A DNA stretch of 64,000 bases from Microbacterium sp. EYE_78 (GTDB taxonomy: Bacteria > Actinomycetota > Actinomycetes > Actinomycetales > Microbacteriaceae): NCBI RefSeq assembly GCF_023149035.1, contig NZ_JAHXMY010000001.1, forward strand, positions 1,302,001 through 1,366,000, given 5' to 3'. A program made the position numbers and the translations under genes. Below are positions 52,647 to 63,441 of this stretch, piece after piece (position 1 is the stretch's first letter; each line of letters begins with the position of its first letter). A model generated the notes under the pieces. The model was given only the letters and a program-made list of their open reading frames with translations. It had not been told where the DNA came from and did no database searches.

Positions 52647-53089
52647 CGCCCGGCCACCTCCTGCATGATCGCGGCGGCCTTCGCGAGGGTCGACCGCTCT
52701 GCGGCCGAGAGGTCCTCGAACGCGTGCTCGAGCCAGGAGTCTCGGCGCCGGACCGTCTCGGCGACGACCTCGCGGCCCGTCTCGGTGAGGTCGATGACGA
52801 CCTTGCGACGATCGTGCTCGTCGGGCGTGCGGCTCAGGTACCCGAGCTCTTCGAGGCAGTTGACCGTGCGGTTCATCGACGGGGCCGACACGCGCTCGCG
52901 CTCCGCGAGCTCGCCGAGCGTGTGCGGCCCGTGGACCTTGAGGCCGGCGAGGACGGCGAACTGCCCGTCGCTCATGGTGTCGACGGCGCGCTGCGACCGC
53001 AGACGGCGCGCGAGCCGGAAGGTCGCCATGCGGAAATCGGATGCCGCATGGGCGAGGTCCGGGGTGGTGTCGTCGTTCGCGTCGCTCAT
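52643..53089 (-). CDS. MarR family transcriptional regulator
   Basis: A 148-residue winged-helix regulator: dimerisation helices at both ends, recognition region LGELAERERVSAPSMNRTVN (about 66-85) and wing DEHDRRKVVIDLTETGREV (about 95-115). MarR proteins repress efflux genes until a small aromatic compound binds. It is first in an operon with the MFS exporter. A 28-base dyad (53097-53124) lies 8 bases before its start, so autorepression is likely. Confidence 0.92.
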   Translation of the reverse strand: MSDANDDTTPDLAHAASDFRMATFRLARRLRSQRAVDTMSDGQFAVLAGLKVHGPHTLGELAERERVSAPSMNRTVNCLEELGYLSRTPDEHDRRKVVIDLTETGREVVAETVRRRDSWLEHAFEDLSAAERSTLAKAAAIMQEVAGR

Positions 53090-53096
53090 CGTTTTC

Positions 53097-53124
53097 GTTA
53101 GCCTAGCTCATTAGTCTGGCTAAC
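53097..53124. promoter_or_regulatory. MarR operator dyad
   Basis: GTTAGCC (53097-53103) and GGCTAAC (53118-53124) form perfect arms, with CTAGCTCATTAG-like sequence between them. It is a good MarR-box candidate and lies between the MarR gene and the divergent hydrolase. Confidence 0.6.
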
Positions 53125-53176
53125 GGCTTGGAGCGAGCATCTCTCTCAGCTCGTCTGCGGCTCTAGGATTCGAGCC

Positions 53177-54091
53177 ATGCCCGAGTTCATCGATGCACAC
53201 GGCATCGCGATCGTCTACGACGTCCACCCCGCGCAGGGGACCCCCCGCGGCGTCGTTCAACTGCTGCACGGCGTCGGCGAGCACGCCGGCCGCTACGGCG
53301 ACCTCATCGCCGCCCTGACCGCCGACGGATTCACCGTCTACGCCGACGACCATCGCGGCCACGGCCGCACGGGCCTCCGCCAGCACGGGGGCGATCACTC
53401 CCGCCTGGGCCGCCTCGGGCCGGGCGGACTGCGCGCGGCAGTCGCCGCGTGCCGCCGGCTGACCGGCATCATCCGCGACCGGCATCCCGGGCTGCCGCTC
53501 GTGCTGCTCGGGCACTCCTGGGGCTCGTTCCTCGCGCAGAAGCTGGTGAACGCGTCGCCCGACGCCTACGACGCGCTCGTCCTGTCGGGATCCTCGCTCC
53601 TCTGGCCCGGCGCCCTGAACGCCGCCCCGCTCAACAAGCGGTGGGCGGGCGAGGGCGCGAGCGGGGTCGAGTGGCTGTCGACGGATGCCGCGGTCGGCCG
53701 CGCGTTCCTCGACGACCCCCTGACGACCGTCGTCCCGCTGCCGCGGCTGTTCGGTCCGATCGACACGCTGCGCCTCATCGGCAAGCCCCGTCGGCACCTC
53801 GGCGTGACGCTGCCGGTGCTCCTCATGGTGGGGCGGGACGACCCGGTGGGCGGCCCGCGGAGCGTCCACCGTCTCGCCGACGCCTACCGCTCGCGGTCCG
53901 GCCTGACCGATGTGACCACGCTCGTCTACCCGGACGCGCGCCACGAGATCTTCAACGAGCACTGCGCCGCCGAGGCGCGTGCCGACCTGCTCGCATGGCT
54001 CGACGCGCGCATCGCGCGGCGCGACGCGGCATCCGTTCCCGAAGGGTCGCCCGCCGCCGCGACCGCGGCCCCTGTGGACGCGCCAGAATAG
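53177..54091 (+). CDS. Alpha/beta hydrolase, monoacylglycerol lipase/lysophospholipase-like
   Basis: A 304-residue alpha/beta hydrolase of the serine aminopeptidase S33 group. Seen: oxyanion region LLHGVGEHAGRY (about 31-42), YADDHRGHGRT, nucleophile Ser in LLGHSWGSF (about 115-123), acid Asp in VGRDDPVGGP, and His in PDARHEIFNE (about 257-266). No signal peptide; a Pro/Ala-rich tail ends the protein. TAGGAT seven bases before the ATG and the lack of a Shine-Dalgarno site point to a leaderless mRNA. It likely hydrolyses short-chain glycerides or related esters. Confidence 0.87.
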   Translation: MPEFIDAHGIAIVYDVHPAQGTPRGVVQLLHGVGEHAGRYGDLIAALTADGFTVYADDHRGHGRTGLRQHGGDHSRLGRLGPGGLRAAVAACRRLTGIIRDRHPGLPLVLLGHSWGSFLAQKLVNASPDAYDALVLSGSSLLWPGALNAAPLNKRWAGEGASGVEWLSTDAAVGRAFLDDPLTTVVPLPRLFGPIDTLRLIGKPRRHLGVTLPVLLMVGRDDPVGGPRSVHRLADAYRSRSGLTDVTTLVYPDARHEIFNEHCAAEARADLLAWLDARIARRDAASVPEGSPAAATAAPVDAPE

Positions 54092-54095
54092 GACC

Positions 54096-55145
54096 ATGCA
54101 CGGCGAGTACAAGGTCCCTGGCGGCAAGCTGGTCGTCGTCGACCTCGAGGTGGAGGACGGCCGCATCGCGGACTTCCACCTCGCGGGCGACTTCTTCCTC
54201 GAACCCGACGATGCGCTCGCCGACATCGACGCGGCGGTGACGGGGCTCCCGACCGAGGCCGACGTCGCGACGATCGCCGCCGCCGTCCGCGGCGCGCTCC
54301 CCGAAGGGGCGCAGCTGCTGGGCTTCACGCCCGAGGCCGTCGCGACCGCCGTGCGCCGCGCGCTCATCGTCGCGCCCGGGTGGGCCGAGTTCGAGTGGGA
54401 GGTCGTCCACGAGAAGGCGGTCTCGCCAGCGATGAACCTCGCGCTCGACGAGGTGCTGACCACCCGCGTCGGCGACGGACGGCGCAACCCGACCCTGCGC
54501 ATCTGGGAGTGGGACGAGTCCGCGGTGGTCATCGGGTCGTTCCAGTCGCTCCGCAACGAGGTCGACCCCGACGGGGCGGCGAAGCACGGCTTCCAGGTCG
54601 TCCGCCGCATCTCGGGCGGCGGTGCGATGCTCATGGCGGCCGGGTCGATCGTGACCTACTCGCTCTACGTCCCTGCATCCCTCGTCTCGGGGATGACGTT
54701 CGCGGACTCCTACGCGTTCCTCGACGACTGGGTGCTGCACGCGCTCCGCTCGCTCGGCATCGACGCGACGTACCAGCCGCTCAACGACATCGCGTCGTCG
54801 AAGGGCAAGATCGGCGGCGCCGCGCAGAAGCGGCTCGCCAACGGGGGAGTGCTCCACCACGCGACCCTCAGCTACGACATGGACGGTCAGGTGCTGACCG
54901 AGGTCCTCCGCATCGGCCGCGAGAAGCTCTCCGACAAGGGCACCGCCTCGGCGGCGAAGCGGGTCGATCCGCTCCGCAGCCAGACCGGCCTCCCGCGGGC
55001 CGAGATCATCGAGCGGTTCACCGAGACGTTCACCTCGCTCTACGGGGCGAAGCCGGGATCGATCTCCGAGGAGGAGTACGCCGAGGCCGAGGCGCTCGTC
55101 GAGTCGAAGTTCTCGACGGACGCCTGGCTGCGCCGCGTCCCGTGA
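54096..55145 (+). CDS. lplA: Lipoate--protein ligase A family protein with N-terminal accessory domain
   Basis: A 349-residue protein that attaches lipoate to 2-oxoacid dehydrogenases. Residues about 1-92 match the lipoate ligase accessory domain (GGKLVVVDLEVEDGRI, LAGDFFLEPDDAL), which sits at the C-terminus of E. coli LplA. Residues about 100-340 are the catalytic biotin/lipoate ligase domain with VVRRISGGGAML and the invariant Lys in SSKGKIGGAAQKR. The order is therefore reversed compared with E. coli. CAGAAT six bases before the ATG suggests a leaderless mRNA. The stop overlaps the methyltransferase gene by GTGA. Confidence 0.88.
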   Translation: MHGEYKVPGGKLVVVDLEVEDGRIADFHLAGDFFLEPDDALADIDAAVTGLPTEADVATIAAAVRGALPEGAQLLGFTPEAVATAVRRALIVAPGWAEFEWEVVHEKAVSPAMNLALDEVLTTRVGDGRRNPTLRIWEWDESAVVIGSFQSLRNEVDPDGAAKHGFQVVRRISGGGAMLMAAGSIVTYSLYVPASLVSGMTFADSYAFLDDWVLHALRSLGIDATYQPLNDIASSKGKIGGAAQKRLANGGVLHHATLSYDMDGQVLTEVLRIGREKLSDKGTASAAKRVDPLRSQTGLPRAEIIERFTETFTSLYGAKPGSISEEEYAEAEALVESKFSTDAWLRRVP

Positions 55146-55993
55146 CCGTCGAGATCCACCTCGGCGACAACCTCGAGGTCGCCCGGCGCCTGCCGGACGC
55201 CTCGTTCGCCCTCGTCTACCTCGATCCGCCCTTCAACACCGGCCGCACGCAGGAGCGGGCGATCGAGTCCGCGGTCCGTGCCGGTCTCGCGCCCGACCCC
55301 GATGCGCCGGCGGGCCCGGTGAAGGGCGGCTTCCGCGGCACGTCCTACGCCCGCACGCGCGGCGCGCTGAAGCTCTACGACGACCGGTTCGACGACTACT
55401 GGGGCTTTCTCGAGCCTCGGCTGCGCGAGGCATGGCGGCTGCTGCAGGACGACGGCACCCTGTACCTCCACCTCGACTACCGCGAGGCGCACTACGCGAA
55501 GGTGATGCTCGACGCGGTGTTCGGCCGCGACTGCTTCATCAACGAGCTCATCTGGGCCTACGACTACGGCGCGAAGTCCCGCAAGCGCTGGCCGAGCAAG
55601 CACGACACGATCCTGGTCTACGTGAAGGACCCGACGGCATACTTCTTCGACTCGGATGCCGTGGACCGGGAGCCGTACATGGCTCCGGGTCTCGTGACGC
55701 CCGAGAAGGCCGCGCGAGGCAAGCTGCCGACCGACGTGTGGTGGCACACGATCGTCCCGACCTCGGGACGGGAGAAGACGGGCTATCCGACGCAGAAGCC
55801 CGAGGGGATCCTCCGGCGGATCGTGCAGGCGTCGAGCCGCCCGGGCGACCGCGTGCTCGACCTCTTCGCGGGTTCGGGCACCACCGGGGCGGTGGCCGAT
55901 GCGCTCGGACGCGATGCGGTGCTCGTCGACCACAGCGCCGACGCGCTCGCCGTCATGCGCACGCGCATCCCCGACGCGGTCGTCGTCGGCTGA
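55142..55993 (+). CDS. Orphan site-specific DNA methyltransferase (adenine- or cytosine-N type)
   Basis: A 283-residue amino-methyltransferase of the beta class by motif order: catalytic motif IV DPPFNTG near residue 31, substrate-recognition region in the middle, and S-adenosylmethionine motif I DLFAGSGTTG near residue 240. No restriction endonuclease or specificity subunit is nearby, so it is probably an orphan regulatory or protective methylase. The recognition site cannot be read from the sequence. It is translationally coupled to the lipoate ligase by GTGA and ends convergently in a hairpin. Confidence 0.9.
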   Translation: MTVEIHLGDNLEVARRLPDASFALVYLDPPFNTGRTQERAIESAVRAGLAPDPDAPAGPVKGGFRGTSYARTRGALKLYDDRFDDYWGFLEPRLREAWRLLQDDGTLYLHLDYREAHYAKVMLDAVFGRDCFINELIWAYDYGAKSRKRWPSKHDTILVYVKDPTAYFFDSDAVDREPYMAPGLVTPEKAARGKLPTDVWWHTIVPTSGREKTGYPTQKPEGILRRIVQASSRPGDRVLDLFAGSGTTGAVADALGRDAVLVDHSADALAVMRTRIPDAVVVG

Positions 55994-55994
55994 G

Positions 55995-56019
55995 CCGTCG
56001 CTGTCGTCAGGGGCGACGG
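55995..56019. terminator. Hairpin between convergent methyltransferase and membrane-protein genes
   Basis: CCGTCGC (55995-56001) and GCGACGG (56013-56019) form a perfect 7-bp stem that includes the minus-strand stop codon. Probable bidirectional terminator. Confidence 0.5.
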
Positions 56020-56528
56020 ATGCGGGGCGCCGCCGCGCGCAGCCGGGCGACGTCGGCGTCGTCGAGCAGCTCGCGCGGCAGGATCATCGCGGGCCCGGTC
56101 AGCCCCTGGATGCGCACCATGACCGAGTGCGGCGCCGTCGAGATGCGCCAGATGACGGATGCCGCGACCGTGAGGCTCGTGGCCGAGGTGGTGACCGTGA
56201 GGCCGGTGTCTGTGACGGTGACCGTCACCCGGTCGCCGACGGGGTAGAGCCCTTCGGTGATGCGCGTGAGCTTCTGCGTTCCGAGGTGGCGGATGGCGAC
56301 GAACCCGATCACGATGACCACGATCCAGAACGCGGCCAGGACCAAGGACCGGACGTTCCCATTGAGCGCGAACGTTCCCCCGCCGAGCAGCACCACCAGC
56401 AGGATCCCGCTGATCCACAGCCCCGTCTGCTTCGTCCGCTGATGATCGCGGGCCAGCCGCCCCGCAAGTCCCCGGTCGACCACCATGGTCTTCCCCGCCG
56501 TCGTGTCCCGCAGTGCGGCATCCGTCAT
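56007..56528 (-). CDS. Hypothetical membrane protein (two helices)
   Basis: A 173-residue protein I do not recognise. A basic N-terminal region precedes two membrane helices (TGLWISGILLVVLLGGGTFA and SLVLAAFWIVVIVIGFVAI, about residues 35-80), followed by a cytoplasmic beta-rich domain (GDRVTVTVTDTGLTVTTSAT, about 98-117) that resembles YcxB-like or PH-like folds only in outline. The stop lies in a hairpin shared with the methyltransferase gene. The hairpin upstream of its start ends the preceding hydrolase transcript, so it probably has its own promoter. Confidence 0.7.
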   Translation of the reverse strand: MTDAALRDTTAGKTMVVDRGLAGRLARDHQRTKQTGLWISGILLVVLLGGGTFALNGNVRSLVLAAFWIVVIVIGFVAIRHLGTQKLTRITEGLYPVGDRVTVTVTDTGLTVTTSATSLTVAASVIWRISTAPHSVMVRIQGLTGPAMILPRELLDDADVARLRAAAPRIRRP

Positions 56529-56548
56529 CGCGACCCCCTCGCCCGTGC

Positions 56549-56590
56549 CCTCACACTGGCACGCGCTGCGGATCGCGCGCCAGTGCGAGG
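56549..56590 (-). terminator. Hairpin terminator after the non-heme peroxidase-like hydrolase
   Basis: CCTCACACTGGC (56549-56560) pairs with GCCAGTGCGAGG (56579-56590), 11 of 12 positions, 10 bases after the hydrolase stop on the minus strand. No U-tract. Confidence 0.55.
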
Positions 56591-56600
56591 GCGGGGACCC

Positions 56601-58317
<1,717 letters not shown>

Positions 58318-58321
<4 letters not shown>

Positions 58322-59871
58322 TCCGCCCGTTCGGCGATCGCGCGTTCCTCGTCGAGCTGGCGACGATCGACGAGGTGAGCGGCCTGCACGCGGCGCTGGC
58401 CGCGTCGCAGCCGCCGGGGATCCGCGACGTCGTGCCGGCTGCACGCACCGTGCTCGTCGTGCGGGATCCGGCGGTCCTCTCGGATGCAGCGGCCCGCGCC
58501 TGGGTGCGCTCGGCGCGTGCGACACCGGGCGCGGGCGACGCCCCGCCGCACCGCACCGTCGAGGTGCCGGTCGTCTACGACGGTCCGGACCTCGGCGACG
58601 CGGCATCCGCGGTCGGGGTCGGTCCCGATGCGCTGGTGGCGCGACACCTCGCGGCGAGCTGGTCGGTCGCCTTCACGGGCTTCGCGCCGGGGTTCGGCTA
58701 CCTCGTGAGCGCGGAGTGGCCGTTCGACGTGCCGCGCCTCGAGAGCCCGCGCCCGCGCGTCCCCCGCGGGTCGATCGGGCTCGCCGGGGAGTTCAGCGGC
58801 GCGTATCCGCGCGAGACCCCGGGCGGCTGGCGGCTGATCGGCAGGACGGATGCGCCGCTGTTCGACCCGGCGGGTGTCGAGCCGGTGCTGCTGACGCCGG
58901 GGACGACCGTGCGCTTCCGCCCGGTCCGGGCGGCGGCCGAGGTGGCTGAGCCGCAGCCTGTCCGCACCGCAGGTCCGACGGCGTTCACGGTCGTCGATCC
59001 CGGGCCGCTCGCCACGGTGCAGGATCGCGGGCGCCCCGGGCGGCAGGCGGACGGCGTCGCGCCGTCGGGCGCGGCGGATCGGGGCGCTCTGCAGACCGCG
59101 AATCGCCTCGTCGGCAACACCGCCGACGCGGCCGGGGTCGAGGTCCTGCTCGGCGGGTTCCGCGCCGTCGCCGACCGCGACCTCTGGGTCGCCGTCACCG
59201 GGGCGTGGGGCGCGATCCGCATCGGCGGACGCGTCGTCGACCCGTACGCGCCGGTCCGGTGGCCGGCGGGCGACGAGCTCGAGCTCGATCGCTTCCGCGC
59301 AGGAGTCCGCGCCTACCTCGCCGTCCGCTGCGGGCTGGGAGGTCCGGCGGTCTTCGGGTCCCGCGCGACCGACACGCTCGCCGGTCTCGGGCCGGCGCCG
59401 ATGCGCGCGGGCGACGCCGTCGCGACGGCGGATGCCGAGGGGCATCCGATCCCGGTCGTCGACGCGTTCCCGTGGACGCCCCCTGGCGGGGCCCTCGACA
59501 TCTCCGCGGCGCTCGAGATCCCGGTCGCCCCCGGCCCCCGGGCCGACTGGTTCGCACCCGCAGCGCACCGCGCGCTGTTCGAGGCCGACTGGGTCGTCGG
59601 CGCGCAGGCCGATCGTGTCGGTCTCCGACTCGACGGCCCCGTCCTCGACCGGACGGCCGTCGCGACGGGACGCGAACTGCCGAGCGAGGGGATGCTGCCG
59701 GGTGCCCTGCAGGTGCCACCGGAGGGCCGGCCCGTCGTCCTCGGCCCCGACGGCCCGGTGACGGGCGGCTACCCGGTCATCGGCGTCGTGACCGACGCGG
59801 GCCTCGACCTGCTCGCCCAGGCGCGGCCGGGCACGCATCTGCGACTGCGGCGCGCAAGGCCCCTCGCCTGA
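58318..59871 (+). CDS. pxpBC: Fused 5-oxoprolinase subunits B and C
   Basis: A 517-residue fusion. Residues about 1-210 are PxpB (FGDRAFLVEL, then FAPGFGYLVSAEWPFDVPRL near residue 120 and VPRGSIGLAGEFSGAYPRETPG). Residues about 220-510 are PxpC (DPGPLATVQDRGRPGRQADG near 225, PSGAADRGALQTANRLVGN, QADRVGLRLDG near 440). Separate genes in many bacteria, they are joined in many actinobacteria. The GTG at 58318 shares bases with the PxpA stop; GTG 58315 is an equal alternative. The product works with PxpA on 5-oxoproline. Confidence 0.92.
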
Positions 59872-59897
59872 CCGGCGCCGCGGCGTAGCGTGAGGGC

Positions 59898-60473
59898 ATG
59901 CTCCGCATCACCTCGGCGATCGCCGCACTCGTTCTGGCCGCGCTCGTCATGACCGGCTGCGGCGGACGTTCCGACGCCGAGACGCCGCCCTCGGCCACTT
60001 CGGATCTGCCTGCGATCGCACCCGCCGACGGCGAGACGGTGGCGGGCGAGGCGTACGGATTCACGCTGCCGCAGGGCTGGGGCTTTCCCGATGGGGCGCC
60101 CGACACCTTCGACGAGACGACGTTCGCGGCATTCCTCGACGACCAGGACGACTTCGCCGACAACCTCAACATCATCACGTCTCCGGCGGGGGAGGTCTCG
60201 CCCGAGCAGGTCGAGTCGGTCGGCGTCGATGAACTCGAGGGTGCGGGCGCGACCGATGTGACGGTCCTCGACCGCGTCACCGCGGCGGGGCAGGAGACCG
60301 CGCACCTGACGGCCGGGTTCGAGCAGGACGGCGTCGAGTACCAGATCGACCAGTACTACCTCACCGACGCGGGCCAGACCTACATCGTGACCTTCTCGTT
60401 CAGCCCCGACGTGTCGCAGGAGGATCGCGATCAGATCGCGCAGTCGGTGCTCGCCACCTGGCAGTGGCGCTGA
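59898..60473 (+). CDS. Small secreted lipoprotein of unknown function
   Basis: A 191-residue protein with a lipoprotein signal (MLRITSAIAALVLAALVMTG then Cys21) and a mature beta-rich domain (YGFTLPQGWGFPDG, then DNLNIITSPAGEVSPEQVES) like small PsbP/LpqN-type actinobacterial lipoproteins. The role is unknown. TAGCGT six bases before the ATG suggests a leaderless mRNA. Confidence 0.82.
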   Translation: MLRITSAIAALVLAALVMTGCGGRSDAETPPSATSDLPAIAPADGETVAGEAYGFTLPQGWGFPDGAPDTFDETTFAAFLDDQDDFADNLNIITSPAGEVSPEQVESVGVDELEGAGATDVTVLDRVTAAGQETAHLTAGFEQDGVEYQIDQYYLTDAGQTYIVTFSFSPDVSQEDRDQIAQSVLATWQWR

Positions 60474-60485
60474 CCTCACCGCCCA

Positions 60486-60503
60486 GATGAGAGAGATCTC
60501 ATC
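60486..60503. terminator. Hairpin after the lipoprotein gene
   Basis: GATGAGA (60486-60492), loop GAGA and TCTCATC (60497-60503) form a perfect 7-bp stem 13 bases after the stop codon. Probable terminator. Confidence 0.45.
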
Positions 60504-60524
60504 GACACATCACGACCTATCTGA

Positions 60525-60552
60525 TGACGTCGTGAGGGCCGGTCCCTAGAGT
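60525..60552 (+). promoter_or_regulatory. Orphan plus-strand promoter-like sequence
   Basis: TGACGT (60525-60530) and TAGAGT (60547-60552) are 16 bases apart, on the plus strand, with no gene downstream in that direction. The following 80 bases are non-coding and end in the hairpin at 60634-60668. It could start a short non-coding RNA or be a relic. Confidence 0.3.
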
Positions 60553-60633
60553 CGAACCGACGTCGACCGGTACCTCCCCGGACGGCGTCGAAGCGGCTCG
60601 GCGCCCACGCATTCGGGAGCGAAGCGGCGCCGC

Positions 60634-60668
60634 CTCCACCGACTCGGGATCCCCCCGGGCCGGTGGAG
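60634..60668 (-). terminator. Stem-loop after the STAND ATPase gene
   Basis: CTCCACCG (60634-60641) and CGGTGGAG (60661-60668) are perfect 8-base arms around a GGG/CCC inner stem, 30 bases after the minus-strand stop. It may also end a plus-strand transcript from 60552. Confidence 0.5.
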
Positions 60669-60697
60669 TGCCCGCCGACCGGCCGACCCGCTGACCG

Positions 60698-63322
60698 TCA
60701 CCACCGGCGCATGGCCTCGCGCGCCGTCGCCCGCTCCCGCTCGGGCAGCGCCCGCGCCACGGCTTCGGCGATGGTGAGGTCCGCGCCGGCGGCTTCGCCG
60801 GCAGCCACGTCGTCGGGGTGCTCCGCGCGTGCGCTGTCCAACGACAGGGCGTGGACGGTGAACGCCTCGACGTCGAAGACGCCGACCCGGTGGCGGATCG
60901 ACGTCGCCGCGGCCGACAGCTCTCCCGCGCGCCGCGCCTCCCCGCGCGCGGCGGCGACCGCGCAGAGGCCCTCGAGCCCGTAGGCGATGCCCTCCTCGTG
61001 GTGCAGCCGCAGCGAGTCGAGGAGTGTGCGGACGAACACCTGCTCCGCTTCCTCCACGCGCCCACGCACCATGAGCAGTCGGCCCCGCTGGTTGCCGGCC
61101 ACCGACCGCGTGAACAGGTCACCCCCGGCATCCGCGATCGTCGATGCGCGCTCGAGGTGCACGGCGGCGTCGTCGACCGAGCCGCGCAGCCACGCCACGC
61201 GGGCGAGGGAGACGCGCGAGATCGCCTCGCCCCATCCGTTCCCGACGGCGTGGAGCCGGTCGACGGCCTCGCCCAGCTCCTCCTCGGCGAGATCGATGTC
61301 GGATGCCGACAACTGCACGCGTGCGGTCGCCCGGGCCGCGAACGCCATCGCCGCGGCATCCTCGTCACCGCTCTCGGTGAACAGCCGCACGACCTCGCCG
61401 AGCCCCGCGACGACCTCCTGCGCAGGGCGCTGCCACATCTCGCCCCACAGCGCGAAGAACCACGCGATGGCGCGGGTGTGTGGCAGAAGCGGCTGGTCCT
61501 TGCCGAGCAGCTCCAGCATCCAGACGCGGACGCCGGCGAACAGCCCCGTGATCCACCAATAGATGAGGAGTGACCACGCGAGGTCCGCGGCGTCGTCCAG
61601 ACGGTCGATGTGGATGAGGTGGCGCACCGTGGCGCGAAGGTTCGCGTGCTGCAGCCGCAGTTCCGCGATCGTCCGCTCCTGACCGGACCCCCGCAGCCCC
61701 GGCGCGAGCTCGGCCACGAGGCCCCGGTAGTAGTCGGCGTGGGCCGCGCGCAGGGCGTCGGCCTCGCCGCGCTCCTTGAGGCGGCCGATCGCGTACTCCC
61801 GCACGATCGCCAGGAGCGACAGGACGCTCCGGCCGTCGACCTCCGTCTGCGCGACGAGCGACCTGTCGATGAGGGATGCCAGGGCCTCCATCGCCTGCCC
61901 GTCCCACGCCCGACCGCGGCCGAGCGCCTCGACGGCCTCGACGGTGAAGCGCTCGGCGAAGACGCCCAGGTCCTCGAGCAGCGCCCGGTGCTCCGGCGGC
62001 AGCAGGCTCGCGCTCCATTCGAGCGTCGCGCGCATGGTCCGATGGCGGTCGGGCAGGTCGCGGACCGCCGCCGTCAGCAGCGGCAGCGCGTGGCCCAAGC
62101 GTTCCGCGATGGCGTGGACCGACAGCATCCGCACCTTCGCCGCCGCCAGCTCGATCGCCAACGGCAGCCCGTCGAGCCGGCGGCAGACGTCCATGACGGC
62201 GCCGGCGTTCTCGGCGGTCAGCGCGAAGCCGGGCTTGGTCGCGCGGGCCCGATCCTCGAACAGCAGGCACGCGGTCGAGGCGAGGGCGCGGTCGAGGGCC
62301 GCGGGCGCGTTCGGCTCGGGGGTGCGCAGCGCCGGCACCTCGAAGACGCGCTCCCCTCGGACCCGCAGCACGATGCGGCTCGTGACGAGGAACGAGGCCT
62401 CGGGCGCGATCCCGAACAGGCGCATCAGGACGGGCGCGGCATCCACGATCTGCTCGAAGTTGTCGAGGACGAGCAGCACATGCCGGTCCTCCAGGGCGCG
62501 CGCGAGGCGCTCCTCGATCGAGGCCTCGCCGTTGTCGCGGATGCCGAGGGAGTACGCGATCGTCGGCAGCAGGAGACCTGACTCGAGGACGTTCTCGAGC
62601 GCGATGAAATAGACGCCGTCGCGGAAGACCCCGGACGCCCGCCGGCTCACCTCGATCGCCAGGCGGCTCTTGCCGATGCCGCCGGGCCCGATCAGGCTGA
62701 CGAGCCGCTCGCCGCCCGAGAGCAGCCCGGTCACCGCCTCGATGTCGTCGTCCCGGCCGATCGTCGCCGAGTAGGGCGTGGGCACCCGTGCCGCCAGCAG
62801 TGGCGCCTCGGGGGCGTCGTCCGGTCGGCTCTCCCGCCTCGACTCGTCGAAGCGCTCCGCGAGCAGGGTCGCCAGGTCGCCCGCCACCCGCTCGCCGAGC
62901 TCGTCCGGGTCGTCGAAGGGCAGGTAGGCGGCCGTGTCGTCGGTGCGGATCCGGTCGATCAGCTGCTCGAGCCGCTCCTCGCGCGCGATCCCGCGCTTGA
63001 CGTAGATCAGCTTCGGCATCCCGCGGGGCGCGAGGCGGTACTCGTCCTCGAGGCCCGAGATGTCCTCACCGGGGGCCACCCAGCCGTAGCTGCCGGCGTA
63101 GATCCCCACGAACACGTCGCTCTGCTCGAGGTACGAGCGGTAGAGGTCGCGGGGCGGATGCGGCCTCGCACCGAGCTCGAACATGACCGGCGCCATCCCG
63201 AGTCGCTCGACCGCCGCGCGCACCGACGCCCGCTCGGTCGCGAGCTCGCGCAGCGTCGAACTCACGAAGACGCGGATCCGGTGGTCGGGGGTGCGGATCA
63301 CGCGATGCGAATCCCCGGACAT
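60698..63322 (-). CDS. DUF4062-STAND ATPase with TPR domain
   Basis: An 874-residue multidomain protein. DUF4062 (about residues 14-155; IRVFVSSTLRELATERASVR, SYLEQSDVFVGIYAGSYGWV) is a TIR-like effector/sensor fold. Next comes a NB-ARC/STAND ATPase with Walker A GPGGIGKS (212-219), Walker B LLVLDN (283-288) and the GLPLAIELAAAKVRML helix. A winged-helix segment and a long TPR-rich C-terminus follow. STAND proteins are switches that oligomerise on ligand binding; DUF4062 versions are mostly uncharacterised and some relatives act in phage defence, but a purely regulatory role is possible. The ATG at 63322 follows AGGA. It is divergent from rpoB, with back-to-back promoters. Confidence 0.9.
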   Translation of the reverse strand: MSGDSHRVIRTPDHRIRVFVSSTLRELATERASVRAAVERLGMAPVMFELGARPHPPRDLYRSYLEQSDVFVGIYAGSYGWVAPGEDISGLEDEYRLAPRGMPKLIYVKRGIAREERLEQLIDRIRTDDTAAYLPFDDPDELGERVAGDLATLLAERFDESRRESRPDDAPEAPLLAARVPTPYSATIGRDDDIEAVTGLLSGGERLVSLIGPGGIGKSRLAIEVSRRASGVFRDGVYFIALENVLESGLLLPTIAYSLGIRDNGEASIEERLARALEDRHVLLVLDNFEQIVDAAPVLMRLFGIAPEASFLVTSRIVLRVRGERVFEVPALRTPEPNAPAALDRALASTACLLFEDRARATKPGFALTAENAGAVMDVCRRLDGLPLAIELAAAKVRMLSVHAIAERLGHALPLLTAAVRDLPDRHRTMRATLEWSASLLPPEHRALLEDLGVFAERFTVEAVEALGRGRAWDGQAMEALASLIDRSLVAQTEVDGRSVLSLLAIVREYAIGRLKERGEADALRAAHADYYRGLVAELAPGLRGSGQERTIAELRLQHANLRATVRHLIHIDRLDDAADLAWSLLIYWWITGLFAGVRVWMLELLGKDQPLLPHTRAIAWFFALWGEMWQRPAQEVVAGLGEVVRLFTESGDEDAAAMAFAARATARVQLSASDIDLAEEELGEAVDRLHAVGNGWGEAISRVSLARVAWLRGSVDDAAVHLERASTIADAGGDLFTRSVAGNQRGRLLMVRGRVEEAEQVFVRTLLDSLRLHHEEGIAYGLEGLCAVAAARGEARRAGELSAAATSIRHRVGVFDVEAFTVHALSLDSARAEHPDDVAAGEAAGADLTIAEAVARALPERERATAREAMRRW

Positions 63323-63403
63323 GCAGACATCCTGGTGGGAAGGATGCCCCCGCACCAGGGGTTTCGTCCCCTTTTCGGGGGACATGGATGGGTGATCGCG
63401 CGG

Positions 63404-63432
63404 GTTATACCGCAGCAGCCCGACGTCGTCAA
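63404..63432 (-). promoter_or_regulatory. Promoter of the STAND ATPase gene
   Basis: On the minus strand, -35 TTGACG (63427-63432) and -10 TATAAC (63404-63409) are 17 bases apart. The leader contains a GTCCCC/GGGGAC hairpin (63366-63383). Confidence 0.75.
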
Positions 63433-63441
63433 CGATCCGGG

